Shown in pieces: positions 28,561 to 37,792 of a stretch of 64,000 bases of DNA. Numbering within the stretch: position 1 is the first letter of the stretch; every line of letters begins with the position of its first letter. The DNA is from CAVOGJ01 sp963695405 (lineage in GTDB: Bacteria; Planctomycetota; Planctomycetia; Pirellulales; Pirellulaceae), in the NCBI GenBank assembly GCA_963695405.1, contig CAVOGJ010000014.1, forward strand, positions 248,001-312,000, given 5' to 3'. The notes beneath the pieces were generated by a model, which was not told the origin of the DNA, searched no databases, and saw only the letters and a list, made by a program, of their open reading frames with translations. Position numbers and translations under genes: made by a program.

Positions 28561-28595
28561 AGCATGCAGGCGGCCCAGCAAACGGCTTGACACCT

Positions 28596-28622
28596 TGCGT
28601 CCCTGACTCGTTCAGGGACGCA
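28596..28622 (+). terminator. Hairpin after the giant LEPR-XLL gene
   Basis: Perfect 11-bp stem tgcgtccctga/tcagggacgca, 5-nt loop, 36 bp after the stop. No T-run follows, so it may end transcription weakly or protect the 3' end. Confidence 0.6.
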
Positions 28623-28812
28623 CGCTTGGCGAACATGATTCGCCAAGTTGTTTATGCCGGTTACTCCGAATTTGACAGCGAAATGTGTCGGCGACCGTTT
28701 CCGAGGCTGTCCGGTTAGCGAGCTATACTCTCAGGTCGGCCTGCTCCACCGCCTGCTCAGCCGGCATGCCAGGGCGGCATTGTCTGACCAGTTTCCTCGG
28801 TGTCGATCCACG

Positions 28813-29745
28813 ATGAGCCCTTCCGTCGAAGTCCAGGGGCAGGCGTACCTTGATCGCCAAGCGGCCGATCCGGAGAAGGCATTAAGTCGGCTGGAAACCC
28901 AAGTCGCCGTGCTGGAGCGGCGTGTTGAACTCGCGTTGGCGGACGAATCGTCTTTCAGCCGTCCACCCTTTGTGAAACCACCCCAGGTCACGATCTGGGG
29001 CGTACCCTTCTCACGGCTAACGCTGGCAGAGACCTTGCGGCACATCGATGCCTTGATTGCCGCTGGCCGGCCGAGCTACTTCATCACGGCCAATCTCAAC
29101 TACAACATGCTGACAGCCCGGCATCCCGAATTGGCAGCGGTAAATCAGCACGCGGCGATGATACTGTGCGATGGCATGCCGATGGTCTGGTGGTCGCGGT
29201 TGACGACGACGCCTCTGCCGGAGCGAGTCGCTGGCTCGGAGCTCATTTACGCCCTGAGCCAATGGGCGGCGAGGAAAGGATATCGCATCTACTTCTTGGG
29301 CGGTGCTCCTGGAGTGGCTCAGGCGGCCGCCAATAAATTGCGCGAGCGATATCCTGACTTGCAGGTAGCCGGCGTCGACTGCCCCCCCTTTCGGCCGCTG
29401 ACACGCGAGGAGGAAGCCGCGCTGACGCAGCGTATCCGAGCCAGCCGCGCAGAGATCGTCTACCTTGCCCTCGGACAACCAAAGGGTGAGCAATGGATGG
29501 CGCGGCTCCAGGGCCAAATGGGATCCGCCGTTTGCGTGCAACTGGGTGCATCGTTCGATTTCGTGGCCGGCGGTGTTCCTCGGGCCCCGATCTGGATACA
29601 AAAAATCGGCCTCGAGTGGGCGTTTCGGCTGGTGCAAGAACCACGGCGACTGGCCGGCCGCTATCAAAACAATGGTCGATTCATGCTCGGTCAAGTTGCC
29701 CGCGATGTGACACGGCTACTTTTCCTCGGCCGTCGGCCCGGCTGA
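28813..29745 (+). CDS. WecG/TagA/CpsF-family glycosyltransferase
   Basis: 310 residues from ATG 28813; upstream codons lack signal. Family features in order: WGVPFSRLTLAETL, TANLNYNMLTARHPEL, the DGMPMVW motif, GSELIYAL, YRIYFLGGAPGVAQAAANKL, VYLALGQPKGEQWM, GASFDFVAGGVPRAP and the C-terminal LEWAFRLVQEPRRLAGRY. These GT26 enzymes add N-acetylmannosamine-type sugars to lipid-linked intermediates for teichoic-acid-like or extracellular polysaccharide synthesis at the inner face of the membrane. A first 60 residues with coiled-coil potential (SRLETQVAVLERRVELAL) is extra. No other polysaccharide gene adjoins it. Confidence 0.9.
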   Translation: MSPSVEVQGQAYLDRQAADPEKALSRLETQVAVLERRVELALADESSFSRPPFVKPPQVTIWGVPFSRLTLAETLRHIDALIAAGRPSYFITANLNYNMLTARHPELAAVNQHAAMILCDGMPMVWWSRLTTTPLPERVAGSELIYALSQWAARKGYRIYFLGGAPGVAQAAANKLRERYPDLQVAGVDCPPFRPLTREEEAALTQRIRASRAEIVYLALGQPKGEQWMARLQGQMGSAVCVQLGASFDFVAGGVPRAPIWIQKIGLEWAFRLVQEPRRLAGRYQNNGRFMLGQVARDVTRLLFLGRRPG

Positions 29746-30093
29746 AGCGCTGTGGCGTGCGGCGATGCTTCGCGGTTGTGATCCGCAGCGGAACCTTGTC
29801 TTTTCCGGCCGCATCCCGATCCCGCCTTGCAACGTCCCGATCGATTGCCGTTGGTGCCCTGCGCGTTCTGTGTCGTTCACGGCTGCGGCCGATCATCATC
29901 GCCCCAACGTCCCATCGCTGTTGTTCTCACGGTGCGACCGGATCGGCTGCGAGCGGGGACGGACGGTGAAACGATGCCCTCGCCCCCCTCCTACCTATTG
30001 ACGCCGGCGCGGCCAATGGCACTCAGTAGGTGTCGCGTATTCGGCGATTTCCGAGGTACTCGGTGTGACGAGGGGTCATTCTCCGCGCCGCCG
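29746..30093. other. Convergent intergenic region
   Basis: 348 bp between a glycosyltransferase and the RND pump stop codons. No coding frame, RNA gene or repeat that I can support. Confidence 0.6.
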
Positions 30094-33000
30094 TCAATAG
30101 TGGGCTGCGGCGAGTTCCGCGTGAATTTCATCGAGATCGCGCACGTCGTGATCCGACACCTCGAGTCGCTGCCCCTTGACTCGACCATAAACACTGTAGA
30201 GCGTGGGGATCAGGATCAACACCAAGACGGTCGCCACCATTAGGCCGAACACGAGCGTGGCGGCCAGCGGAATCAGGAACTGCGCCTGGAAGGAGGTTTC
30301 GGTAAGCATCGGCGTCAATCCGGCGATCGTGGTAACGGACGTGAGCATGACGGGGCGAAATCGAGTGCGACCCGCGTCCATTAAGGCATCGAACAACTCC
30401 ATGCCCTCTCGCAGGCGGATATTGATGAAATCGATCAGCACGATCGAGTCATTCACAACGACTCCGGTTAGCGCGACGAGCCCAAAGAGGGTGAACATCG
30501 TCAGGGGTAGACCCATGAAGAAATGCCCCCAGATGGCGCCAACGACGCCGAACGGAATGATGCACAGGATAATGAGCGGCTGAATATAGGAGCGAAATTC
30601 GACGGTCAGCAGCACGAACATCGCCAGGATAGCGACCTGGAATCCGAACAGCAGACTATCGACTGATTCTTGCGTCTGCTCGGCTTGCCCTTCCCATCGG
30701 ACCGATACCGCTGGAAAGTCCCGCTGCAAGTTCACGATGAAGTCCGCTTTCAGTTCCTTAACGATGTCCGCGGCATTGGCCTCTTGTTCTCTAATGTCGG
30801 ACGTGATCGTAACGGACCTCTTCTGGTCGATGCGATTAATTTCGGAATAGCCCCGTTTCACGGTCACTTCAGCAAGCTCAGTAAGCGGATACTGGGCTCC
30901 ATCAGGTGTCCGCACGCGAATCTCCTCGAAATTCGCCAAGGATCGCCGCTCCTCCTTGGGATAACGAACCATCAACTTGACTTCGTGGCGTCCGCGTTGC
31001 AGCCGCATCACTTCTTCCCCGTAGTAGGATGCCCGTACGGTTTGTGCCAGTTCGGCCAGGGAGATCCCCAGCGACTTGGCCTTCTCCTTTACCTTGATCT
31101 GAAATTCCCACTTTCCGGGCTTGGAGTCGTCGCGGATATCCACGACGCCACCAAACTCCGCCAACTTGGCCTTGCAACGTTCCGTCGCCTCGTCCAATTG
31201 CCCCATGTGCTCTTTGTCTGCGAGGAGTTTAAATTCGATCGCCGCTCCACCTGGCCCCATGTTGGGCGATCCGAAGGTCAGTGTTTCGGCACCGGCGATC
31301 TCTCCTGACGCCACCCGCCACTCGTCCGCCAGTTGCTGGCTGGTGACACTGCGACGCCCCGACGCGACCAATTCGACTTCAACTTTTGCCATATGGCTGC
31401 CCGTGGCGCGACCTTGCGGGCCAACCGGATTCGAGTCGCGTACCTGGCCAACGTTCCGCAACACCGTCTCGACAACCGGCGTACCTTGATCCGCATATCG
31501 TTTCGCCACCGACTGAACCGCCTGTTCCAATCGCAGCGATGCGGCATCGGTGATCACCTCTGGCGTTCCATCGGGGAAGACAACCGTCGCTTCGATCTGA
31601 TTGGCGTCCGTTTTTGGGAAAATAATAAAAGGCGTCTTTCCGGAAGCCACCAGACCAAAAGACATCAATGCCAGCGATGCCGCCGTACAACCGACCAATA
31701 GCGGGTGCATGAGGCAAATTCGCAAGACCGGCAGGTAAATGTTGTTGACGAATTTCGTCAGCAACTCGTTTGAGGTGCGGCTGAGCCAATGGGCAAAGTC
31801 AACCAGCTGGGTCAGTGGGTAGAGCAAAGCAACGAAGCCCAAGGCGGCTGCGGCAACGCCAGCTAAGCCAGCCAAGGCGTAGTACTTTCCGGACATGGCG
31901 GGGTCTTCCCCAGCCGAGGTCGACAGGGTCAGCCAGAGCGGGCTTGGTGCTTCGCCGCTCGGCAAAATGAGATACACCAAACCGAGGCAGGCGCCGATCA
32001 ATATCGTCGACAGGAAGATCTGTCGTGCATAAGACGTCTGTACGTAACGACCGATGGTTCGCGTGAGGAAATTGGGCTCGCCCGAATGGGCCAAGTGACA
32101 GGGGAGAATGAGCGAACTCTCGATCAGCGAGATCACGAGCATGGCGACGACCGCTAGTGGCATCTCGGCGATGAATTTTCCCATCACCCCGCTTACGAAG
32201 AACAAGGGTGTAAAAGCGATTAAGGTTGTGCAAACCGACGCGGTGACGGAGGGAATCACCTCCACCGTTCCATCAATGGCGGCCCGCACCCCTGATTTCC
32301 CTTTCTGACGATGAGCGAAAATGTTTTCCCCAATGACAATCGCGTCGTCGACCACGATTCCCAGTGCCATTAGAAAAGCGAACATGGAGAGCATGTTGAG
32401 GGTCTTGTCGCCGATCATCAGCACGGCCCCTGCCCCGAGAACGGCGATGGGGATCCCGAGGGCCACCCAAAAAGACAGCCGCAAATCGAGGAAGACCACG
32501 AGCATTAAGAACACGAGCACGAGTCCCTGCAGTCCATTCTTGATCAGAAGATTCATCCGATCCCGCACATCCACCGACTGATCACGCCACGTCTTTAGCT
32601 CGTAGCCATTGGGTAACCGCTTTTCCTGTACATAGTTCTTCACCTCATCGACCAATTGCAGTAGGTCTTCGCTCCGCGTCCGGTCCACCGAGACCACCAG
32701 TCCCGGTCGGCCATCGATACGGCTCACGGCCACTACGTCCTCGAACGCATCGTGGACGACACCCAGGTCGTCCACCGTCAGGACCACGCCATTTGGCTGA
32801 GTGACCAAGGGGATACTTTTGATTTCCTCGCCGACCAATCCCTTGTCTTTGCCGCGGAGAAGAATCTCCTGCGTGTCGGTGCGCATGCTGCCACCCGGCA
32901 ACTCGATATTCTGTTGTCGCACCAATTCGGCCACTTGCTGGAGTGTGAGCTCATATTCGCGCAGCCGCGATTCAGGAATCTCAATATCGATCTGGTAGGG

Positions 33001-33546
33001 TCGGCCCCCCGTGATGTTTGCCTGCGACACCGATGGCAGAGCCAGAATTTCGTCTCGAATGGCTTCGGTGATCGCCCGCAGTTCTAGCTCGGCCTCGACG
33101 TCGAATCGGTCAGGGCCGAGCACACCCACACAGATGGCCGCCTCGCGAAATGTAATCTGTTCCACTTCCGGATCTTCTGCCAGCTCCGGAAAGCTCGGAA
33201 TGCGGTCGATGGCACTGCGGACGTCGTTCAGCGTCTTTTGCACGTCCACATAGGTCTCGAGTTCCAAGACCAGAAATCCGGAACCCTCCTGCGCCACGCT
33301 CGTTTGCTTCTTGATGCCGGTAATCGATCGGACGGCTTCCTCAATCTTCTGGCAGATACCTTGCTCGACTTCTTCCGGGCTGGCTCCAGGATAAGGGACG
33401 GTGACCAGAATGATCTCCAGCTCAAACTGTGGGAACACCTCGCGTTTCAGCATCGACATGCTGATGAAACCCATGACCAAGATCCCGATCATGACCATGT
33501 TCATGGCTGGCGAATTCTTAACAGCCCATTTGACGATCGCTCTCAT
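30094..33546 (-). CDS. RND efflux transporter permease (AcrB/MdtB-type)
   Basis: 1150 residues, slightly longer than usual (about 1030-1050) because of an extra segment near residues 500-580 (after CHLAHSGEPNFL) with two more hydrophobic stretches. N-terminal MRAIVKWAVKNSPAMNM and EIILVTVPYPGASPEEVEQGICQKIEEAV are typical. TM4 carries the proton-relay aspartate pair in GIVVDDAIVIGENI. The second half repeats the fold with FGVVGAIWGHFFMGLPLTMF and GVVVNDSIVLIDFIN. Drives drug or metabolite export using proton motive force with the HlyD partner. Its ATG overlaps the HlyD stop (ATGA), so the genes are coupled. Substrate unknown. Confidence 0.95.
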   Translation of the reverse strand: MRAIVKWAVKNSPAMNMVMIGILVMGFISMSMLKREVFPQFELEIILVTVPYPGASPEEVEQGICQKIEEAVRSITGIKKQTSVAQEGSGFLVLELETYVDVQKTLNDVRSAIDRIPSFPELAEDPEVEQITFREAAICVGVLGPDRFDVEAELELRAITEAIRDEILALPSVSQANITGGRPYQIDIEIPESRLREYELTLQQVAELVRQQNIELPGGSMRTDTQEILLRGKDKGLVGEEIKSIPLVTQPNGVVLTVDDLGVVHDAFEDVVAVSRIDGRPGLVVSVDRTRSEDLLQLVDEVKNYVQEKRLPNGYELKTWRDQSVDVRDRMNLLIKNGLQGLVLVFLMLVVFLDLRLSFWVALGIPIAVLGAGAVLMIGDKTLNMLSMFAFLMALGIVVDDAIVIGENIFAHRQKGKSGVRAAIDGTVEVIPSVTASVCTTLIAFTPLFFVSGVMGKFIAEMPLAVVAMLVISLIESSLILPCHLAHSGEPNFLTRTIGRYVQTSYARQIFLSTILIGACLGLVYLILPSGEAPSPLWLTLSTSAGEDPAMSGKYYALAGLAGVAAAALGFVALLYPLTQLVDFAHWLSRTSNELLTKFVNNIYLPVLRICLMHPLLVGCTAASLALMSFGLVASGKTPFIIFPKTDANQIEATVVFPDGTPEVITDAASLRLEQAVQSVAKRYADQGTPVVETVLRNVGQVRDSNPVGPQGRATGSHMAKVEVELVASGRRSVTSQQLADEWRVASGEIAGAETLTFGSPNMGPGGAAIEFKLLADKEHMGQLDEATERCKAKLAEFGGVVDIRDDSKPGKWEFQIKVKEKAKSLGISLAELAQTVRASYYGEEVMRLQRGRHEVKLMVRYPKEERRSLANFEEIRVRTPDGAQYPLTELAEVTVKRGYSEINRIDQKRSVTITSDIREQEANAADIVKELKADFIVNLQRDFPAVSVRWEGQAEQTQESVDSLLFGFQVAILAMFVLLTVEFRSYIQPLIILCIIPFGVVGAIWGHFFMGLPLTMFTLFGLVALTGVVVNDSIVLIDFINIRLREGMELFDALMDAGRTRFRPVMLTSVTTIAGLTPMLTETSFQAQFLIPLAATLVFGLMVATVLVLILIPTLYSVYGRVKGQRLEVSDHDVRDLDEIHAELAAAHY

Positions 33547-35018
33547 CGGTTGCGGCTCGCAGTCGTAATCGGATTGCGTATCTCTTCCTCAGATTGTTCC
33601 CCAGCGGTAGAGGCAGGCACCGCCTGGGGCGCTTCGATCAACCCTGCCGATGTAGTGTCGTAAACCGGCATGCCGTTTTCTGGGGCAGCGAGAGGAGTCG
33701 TCACGAGCCGGTCACCCAATTGAAACGCGGCACCGGCCATTTCGAGTAGAGCTGCCTGGTCGGTCAGTCGTGCCACGCGGACTTTCTCAATACGTAGTTG
33801 GCCGTCTTCAATTCGCCAAATGACATTTCCTGGCTGGAGTGCCGGCAATGGAATGCTGGCCAACATGGCCTTCGAATCGACATGGAGCTCGACCTCGACA
33901 AACATGCCGCGAACGAGTGCCGGAGGCGAGGTCATGATGCCGGCGCTGAGCGCGACGCCCCCTCGCGGGTCGTCCACAACGACCCGGCAGGGAACCGTAC
34001 GCGTTCGCGGATCGAGTCCACTTCCCTCATAGCGTGCCAGGCGGCCTTGCCAGGCGAACTCTCGTCCCGCGATCCGGTAGATGACCGTGGCCGGCGTATT
34101 GGGCAGCTCGTAGTCGCCGGCATCCATCGACCCTGCCAAATCCCCCTCGCTCACCTCGGCCTCCCAGAGCCAGAACAGTTGATCGACGCGCAAATTGCAC
34201 TTGATTTCGGCAACGGAGGTATCCTCGATCTCGACAAGTACCGCACCCCGCTGCACAAATGCGTCCTCCTCGACCAACTCGCGGACGATCACGCCGTCAA
34301 TGGGCGCAATGACCTTGGTGCGTTTCAGATCGATCTCGGCTTTTTCGAGCCGCGTCTTGGCGAGGTCCAACGACGCCAGTTCCGACGCCCGACGCGTAAC
34401 GAGGGAACGCGCCTGATTTTGAAGCTGAGCCAGGATATTGCGGGCTGCTACCTCCGTTCGCTTCCCACGGTCCAATTCGGAAGCCGATGTTGCCCCGTTA
34501 CGGGCCAAGTTTTGTAGCCGTGTGACCTCACTCTGCTGCAGCGTGAGGTCTTCATTTCCCAAGGCGATCAGCCGCTCCGTATTCTCCAATTCGACATCAA
34601 TCGAATGCACATTTATTTCTGCCTGTCGTACCTCTTTTGAGAGACGGCGGACTTCCAGGTCGTAGTCCACCGGGTCGATCTCGAACAGAAGTGCCCCAGA
34701 CTTCACGAAGTTTCCGGCACGGCATTCCGTCGATTTCCGCATGACTCGCCCTCCCACCTCGCTGGCCAGGGCAATCTCACGAAACGGAACCACCGAACCG
34801 TCCACGTCGATGGTCAGCCCCTTCGTAAAAGGCTCGACCGCTACGGTCTCGACGCGTGGAGGCCCCGCCGTGTGCGCCTCCTTCCGTGGGGCGGGCCGCA
34901 GCTTGCCCGCAATAATCAACACCGCGAATCCCGTTGCGAGGATAAGGATTGGCAGAAGCGATCGGATCACGATCATCAACAGGGACTTATTGGCGTGTGG
35001 CTGCAGTTCAGACATCAA
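33543..35018 (-). CDS. RND membrane fusion protein (HlyD/AcrA-type)
   Basis: 491 residues. One N-terminal membrane helix (IVIRSLLPILILATGFAVLIIAG), then the barrel/lipoyl/coiled-coil order: VDGSVVPFREIALASEVGGRV (lipoyl half), a long coiled coil about 130-250 (VRRLSKEVRQAEINVHSIDVELENTERLIAL), the second lipoyl half KVIAPIDGVIVRELVEEDAFVQRG, then the beta-barrel. Links the inner membrane pump to an outer-membrane channel. It is the middle gene of TetR-HlyD-RND; no outer-membrane factor gene lies nearby. Confidence 0.92.
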   Translation of the reverse strand: MMSELQPHANKSLLMIVIRSLLPILILATGFAVLIIAGKLRPAPRKEAHTAGPPRVETVAVEPFTKGLTIDVDGSVVPFREIALASEVGGRVMRKSTECRAGNFVKSGALLFEIDPVDYDLEVRRLSKEVRQAEINVHSIDVELENTERLIALGNEDLTLQQSEVTRLQNLARNGATSASELDRGKRTEVAARNILAQLQNQARSLVTRRASELASLDLAKTRLEKAEIDLKRTKVIAPIDGVIVRELVEEDAFVQRGAVLVEIEDTSVAEIKCNLRVDQLFWLWEAEVSEGDLAGSMDAGDYELPNTPATVIYRIAGREFAWQGRLARYEGSGLDPRTRTVPCRVVVDDPRGGVALSAGIMTSPPALVRGMFVEVELHVDSKAMLASIPLPALQPGNVIWRIEDGQLRIEKVRVARLTDQAALLEMAGAAFQLGDRLVTTPLAAPENGMPVYDTTSAGLIEAPQAVPASTAGEQSEEEIRNPITTASRNR

Positions 35019-35097
35019 TCGACTCGAGGGAAGGACTCTGACATCGGTAAATCTAACTAACGCTGACGTATGGAGCAGAACCGATTGCCGCTGCCGA

Positions 35098-35748
35098 CTA
35101 TTCCCGAACAGTGGCCGGTACGTTCCAATGCTGCGGAATGTTTTCTAGCGCCGCACACATCAAATCGGCAATGTGTCCGGCAAGTTGCCGCGTCTGAAAG
35201 TCTTGGTCAAGCCGTTCCCCCCCCACCAGCATGGGCACGACATCTCCCGCGATGCGGTAGAACTGACATTGGCCAATAATACTGAACACAATCTGGTAGC
35301 GACGGGAGAGCGGCACGCCCGCAGGAATCATGTCGTCCAAAATCGACAGCAGCAAATCAATCTGCGGACGGAAGTAGTCTTCTACCAAAGCCCGGCACGC
35401 CTCGGTCGGGTTGAGCACTTCCCGCAGCATCAGCCGAGTCGGCCACGCGGCGCCGCGGCGACCGAGCATCCGCTCCATCAAGGTTGCGACAAAAGACCGC
35501 AGCTTGGACGAAGCCGCCATGTGCGGTGACCAGACCGGCATGGGCACCTCCTCCGCCCGCAGTTGGTGAGCCCGGCGAACCGTCGCGACGTACAATTGAC
35601 GCTTATCGCCAAAGTAGTAATTTACCGCCGCCACATTCACGCCCGCGGCGGCACAAATATCTCGCACCGTCGCGCCACGATACCCGTGATCCGCGAAAAT
35701 CGGACCCGCGGTATTCAACAGATGATTGCGGACGTCGTCGCCAGACAT
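35098..35748 (-). CDS. TetR-family repressor with CerR-type C-terminal domain
   Basis: 216 residues from ATG 35748. The preceding in-frame TTG at 35775 falls inside the operator and adds residues without similarity. The TetR helix-turn-helix is RNHLLNTAGPIFADHGYRGATVRDICAAAGVNVAAVNYYFGDKRQLY (residues about 8-50). The remaining part, with LMLREVLNPTEACRALVEDYFRPQIDLLLSIL, is the DUF1956/CerR-like ligand domain, as in regulators adjoining RND pumps. Autogenous control of the HlyD-RND operon is likely (see operator). Confidence 0.92.
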   Translation of the reverse strand: MSGDDVRNHLLNTAGPIFADHGYRGATVRDICAAAGVNVAAVNYYFGDKRQLYVATVRRAHQLRAEEVPMPVWSPHMAASSKLRSFVATLMERMLGRRGAAWPTRLMLREVLNPTEACRALVEDYFRPQIDLLLSILDDMIPAGVPLSRRYQIVFSIIGQCQFYRIAGDVVPMLVGGERLDQDFQTRQLAGHIADLMCAALENIPQHWNVPATVRE

Positions 35749-35770
35749 GGGTCCCGCCGGATGCGTGCGA

Positions 35771-35788
35771 TTCAAACAGTTGTTTGAA
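35771..35788. promoter_or_regulatory. TetR-type operator
   Basis: Perfect 8-bp inverted repeat ttcaaaca-gt-tgtttgaa, 22 bp before the repressor ATG. Length and symmetry suit a TetR dimer; position suits autoregulation of the operon. Confidence 0.72.
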
Positions 35789-36095
35789 CTTTAGCAGGCT
35801 GCGGACTGCGGACAATGTCAAGATCTGGCCAGCGCGGGGTTTCGCTGCCCAGTCACCAGCCGTACAGCCGGCCGGCACCCCTCTCGTGGGTGGTTTCAAA
35901 AGGAAAGGTAACGGCAAGAGCAAAAGCCTGAGGCACTGACGACGGGGCTCGGTTGGCGGTCGCTGGGCTGGCAGGCGATTTGATCAAGCCTGTCAGGACC
36001 GGCTCAGGCTCATTCTCTGGTGGCGTTAGCAAGCCGATCCCGTTGCCGGGCCGGCTCACGTGGCGGAGAATCGTCCCAATTGTGGCGGGGCGACC
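35789..36095. other. Region upstream of the efflux operon
   Basis: 307 bp holding the operon promoter, presumably, and the 3' side of the selenoprotein-type gene. No gene supported; I cannot assign a -35/-10 pair with confidence. Confidence 0.5.
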
Positions 36096-37175
36096 TTACC
36101 AACTCCTGACGGGAGAAAGAGGTTCCACCTGGTCACCACCGAGCAACCAGGGCGTGCGTTCGTCTTCCGAGTCACGCAAGGAAGACCATGGGCTCACACG
36201 ATCATGAATCGTCAGCGGATGTGAGCGAAGGTCAGCCGACCAATCATCCGCCAGCGCCTCGTCGGTCGCCGCGAACCAGGCGGCCGATGCGGTTGGTGAA
36301 ATGGGGTCCGGCAGGACCGGAGGCAAGTCCAGCGCCGCCACGTCGCCCGACGCGAAGGCTGTCTCCTCGACCACCACGGCGCTGCTCATCGGCGCCTGCG
36401 GTTCCATCTCCAGCGAGCTAATAAAGTTGAGATGATTAATCACGGCCAAGGCATCGGCTGGCGCCACGATGCCGTCACCGGAAGTGTCCACATAGGGCGG
36501 TTGCAAGGCGCGATCGCCCGGCAAAACTCCCCCAGGAAACACACCTAAATCGTTGATGACGAGCAGCGCGTCGAGTGGAGCCACGAACCCGTCGCCATTG
36601 ACATCGAGTGGTTCTACCGGACTCTGCCAATCAGACATCGGCTCGGTGACCGCGACATCAATAAAGCTCTGCTTCAAAAAGGCAAGATTTTCAGGATCGG
36701 CCAGATTGTGTTGCGTCAGGTTGTAGGCCGAAACAAAGTTGTTCTCGCGATCGACAATGACTACGTCCCGATAGACGATCTGCCACGAGTCATACCAGAC
36801 ATCGGACTGTCCGTTGTTATTGGCGTCAACGTCGACCAGCCAAGGCAGATCTCGGCCATCGGTAATGAAACCGGCGGGGGATAGTTTTGCCTCGTTGATC
36901 CCGAGGATCGAAATGTCGAGTGACGGATAGTTTCGTACGAAATCATCCTGCATCGATTGAAGGTAGCCAAACTGGCTACTGCAGAGTCCTCACGTCGAAT
37001 GGCCGAAATACCAACCGGAGACTTGCCCCATAAACTGTCGAGGCGAGACGGCTTGCATATACGTTGGCGAGGTCGTGTTCACATCCAGCAGTGAGAAGTC
37101 GGGGACGGTCATCATGAGCCGATCTTCCAACGGCTCGGCACCGAGTGGCTTGCGGCTGTTCACACGCGGGAACAT
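36096..37175 (-). CDS. Probable SelP-like selenoprotein with LEPR-XLL-type export segment and dockerin-like repeats
   Basis: Read through TGA 36990-36992 as Sec62, giving 359 residues. ATG 37175 has AAAGGA before it. Residues 12-22 (GAEPLEDRLMM) form a LEPR-XLL-like segment. PDFSLLDVNTTSPTY and GQVSGWYFGHST lead to U62-G-L-C65, a UxxC redox motif. Then SQFGYLQSMQDDF, LDISILGINEAKLS, LPWLVDVDANNNGQSDVWYD and YRDVVIVDRENNFVSAYNL follow, a thioredoxin-like order. From memory it resembles the SelP N-terminal domain (UxxC, then a TDVW-like and an IYDRCGRLVYHLG-like block). After about residue 170, two dockerin-type loops (DVNGDGFVAPLDALLVIN, DTSGDGIVAPADALAVIN) occur. The same frame continues on both sides, so this is not a frameshift. 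Alternative: a simple Cys-to-stop mutation. Confidence 0.78.
36963..36979 (-). promoter_or_regulatory. Candidate bacterial SECIS stem-loop
   Basis: On the minus strand, starting 10 nt after the UGA: stem guagcc/ggcuac (6 bp, perfect) with loop aguuu, so the loop begins 17 nt after the UGA and has G at its second place, as bacterial SECIS elements require. An outer cugca/ugcag pairing (36980-36984 with 36948-36952) could extend it across an internal loop. Confidence 0.65.
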
Positions 37176-37529
37176 GTCTTTCCTTTCGTCGAAACTTGGT
37201 TCAGATTCACCGGAGGTCGGATCATACCATTATCGCTGAGACGCGGATTATTGCCACGCATTTGGGGGTCACTCGGCGGTGCAAATTGCTGCAGTTTGCG
37301 GAAAATCGCTGCAGACGGCACTTCTGCAACCCGCCGCAGGGGTCTCCACCGGCCTGCTGTTTGTCCCGAATTGAGAGGCCTGCCCGCACAGAACGGGTGA
37401 TTCCCCTTACGCCCGCCTGCCACCAACCCCCCCGACCGCGGCCGTTCTGGTGTTTTGTTCATCGCGGCGTGCCTTTTGCGGTTTGCCTCCTCGGTCCTTA
37501 TTGATTCATCGTTCGGAGGGGGAAGAGAG
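37176..37529. other. Divergent intergenic region
   Basis: 354 bp between the selenoprotein-type gene and a small pentapeptide-type gene. No gene or RNA recognised; a Sec-utilisation gene is not present here. Confidence 0.5.
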
Positions 37530-37697
37530 ATGTTAGCGCAAACAGATGTAACGGGGGCGCTTTTCGAAGGAGCCGATCTGCGAGGTGTCGACTTGTCCGG
37601 CGTGATTGGGCTAACGGCCGAGCAACTGCAATCCGCGATTATCGACAACACGACCGTTTTGCCCGACGAGCTTCAGGCCGCAGTCGACAAACGTTAG
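37530..37697 (+). CDS. Small pentapeptide-repeat-type protein
   Basis: 55 residues from ATG 37530 with GGAGGGGGAAGAG before it. TGALFEGADLRGVDLSGVIGL contains three or four A(D/N)LxG-type pentapeptide repeats, the right-handed quadrilateral beta-helix unit; the C-terminus is helical (TAEQLQSAIIDNTTVLPDELQAAV). Too short for a complete solenoid. Proteins this small are found in many planctomycetes; function unknown. The longer upstream frame has no support. Confidence 0.65.
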   Translation: MLAQTDVTGALFEGADLRGVDLSGVIGLTAEQLQSAIIDNTTVLPDELQAAVDKR

Positions 37698-37727
37698 CGG
37701 ATCATTCGGCCCATCGTGCCAAGAAAA

Positions 37728-37751
37728 AAGACCGGCGTTCACGCCGGTCTT
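37728..37751 (-). terminator. Terminator of rplM-rpsI (possibly bidirectional)
   Basis: Perfect 10-bp stem aagaccggcg/cgccggtctt, 4-nt loop ttca. Read on the minus strand it is followed by a T-run (plus-strand aaaaaa to its left). It also lies 30 bp after the plus-strand small gene's stop. Confidence 0.85.
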
Positions 37752-37792
37752 GTTCATTTGATCGTGTCGAGTCGCAAGGCTCGAGCCCGCAA

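Noticed and set aside
36990..37175. Reading the TGA as a true stop and calling a 61-residue gene
   Set aside because: The same frame continues 297 codons with coherent domains and a UxxC motif; a stop would leave a headless second gene starting at 36953 without a signal.
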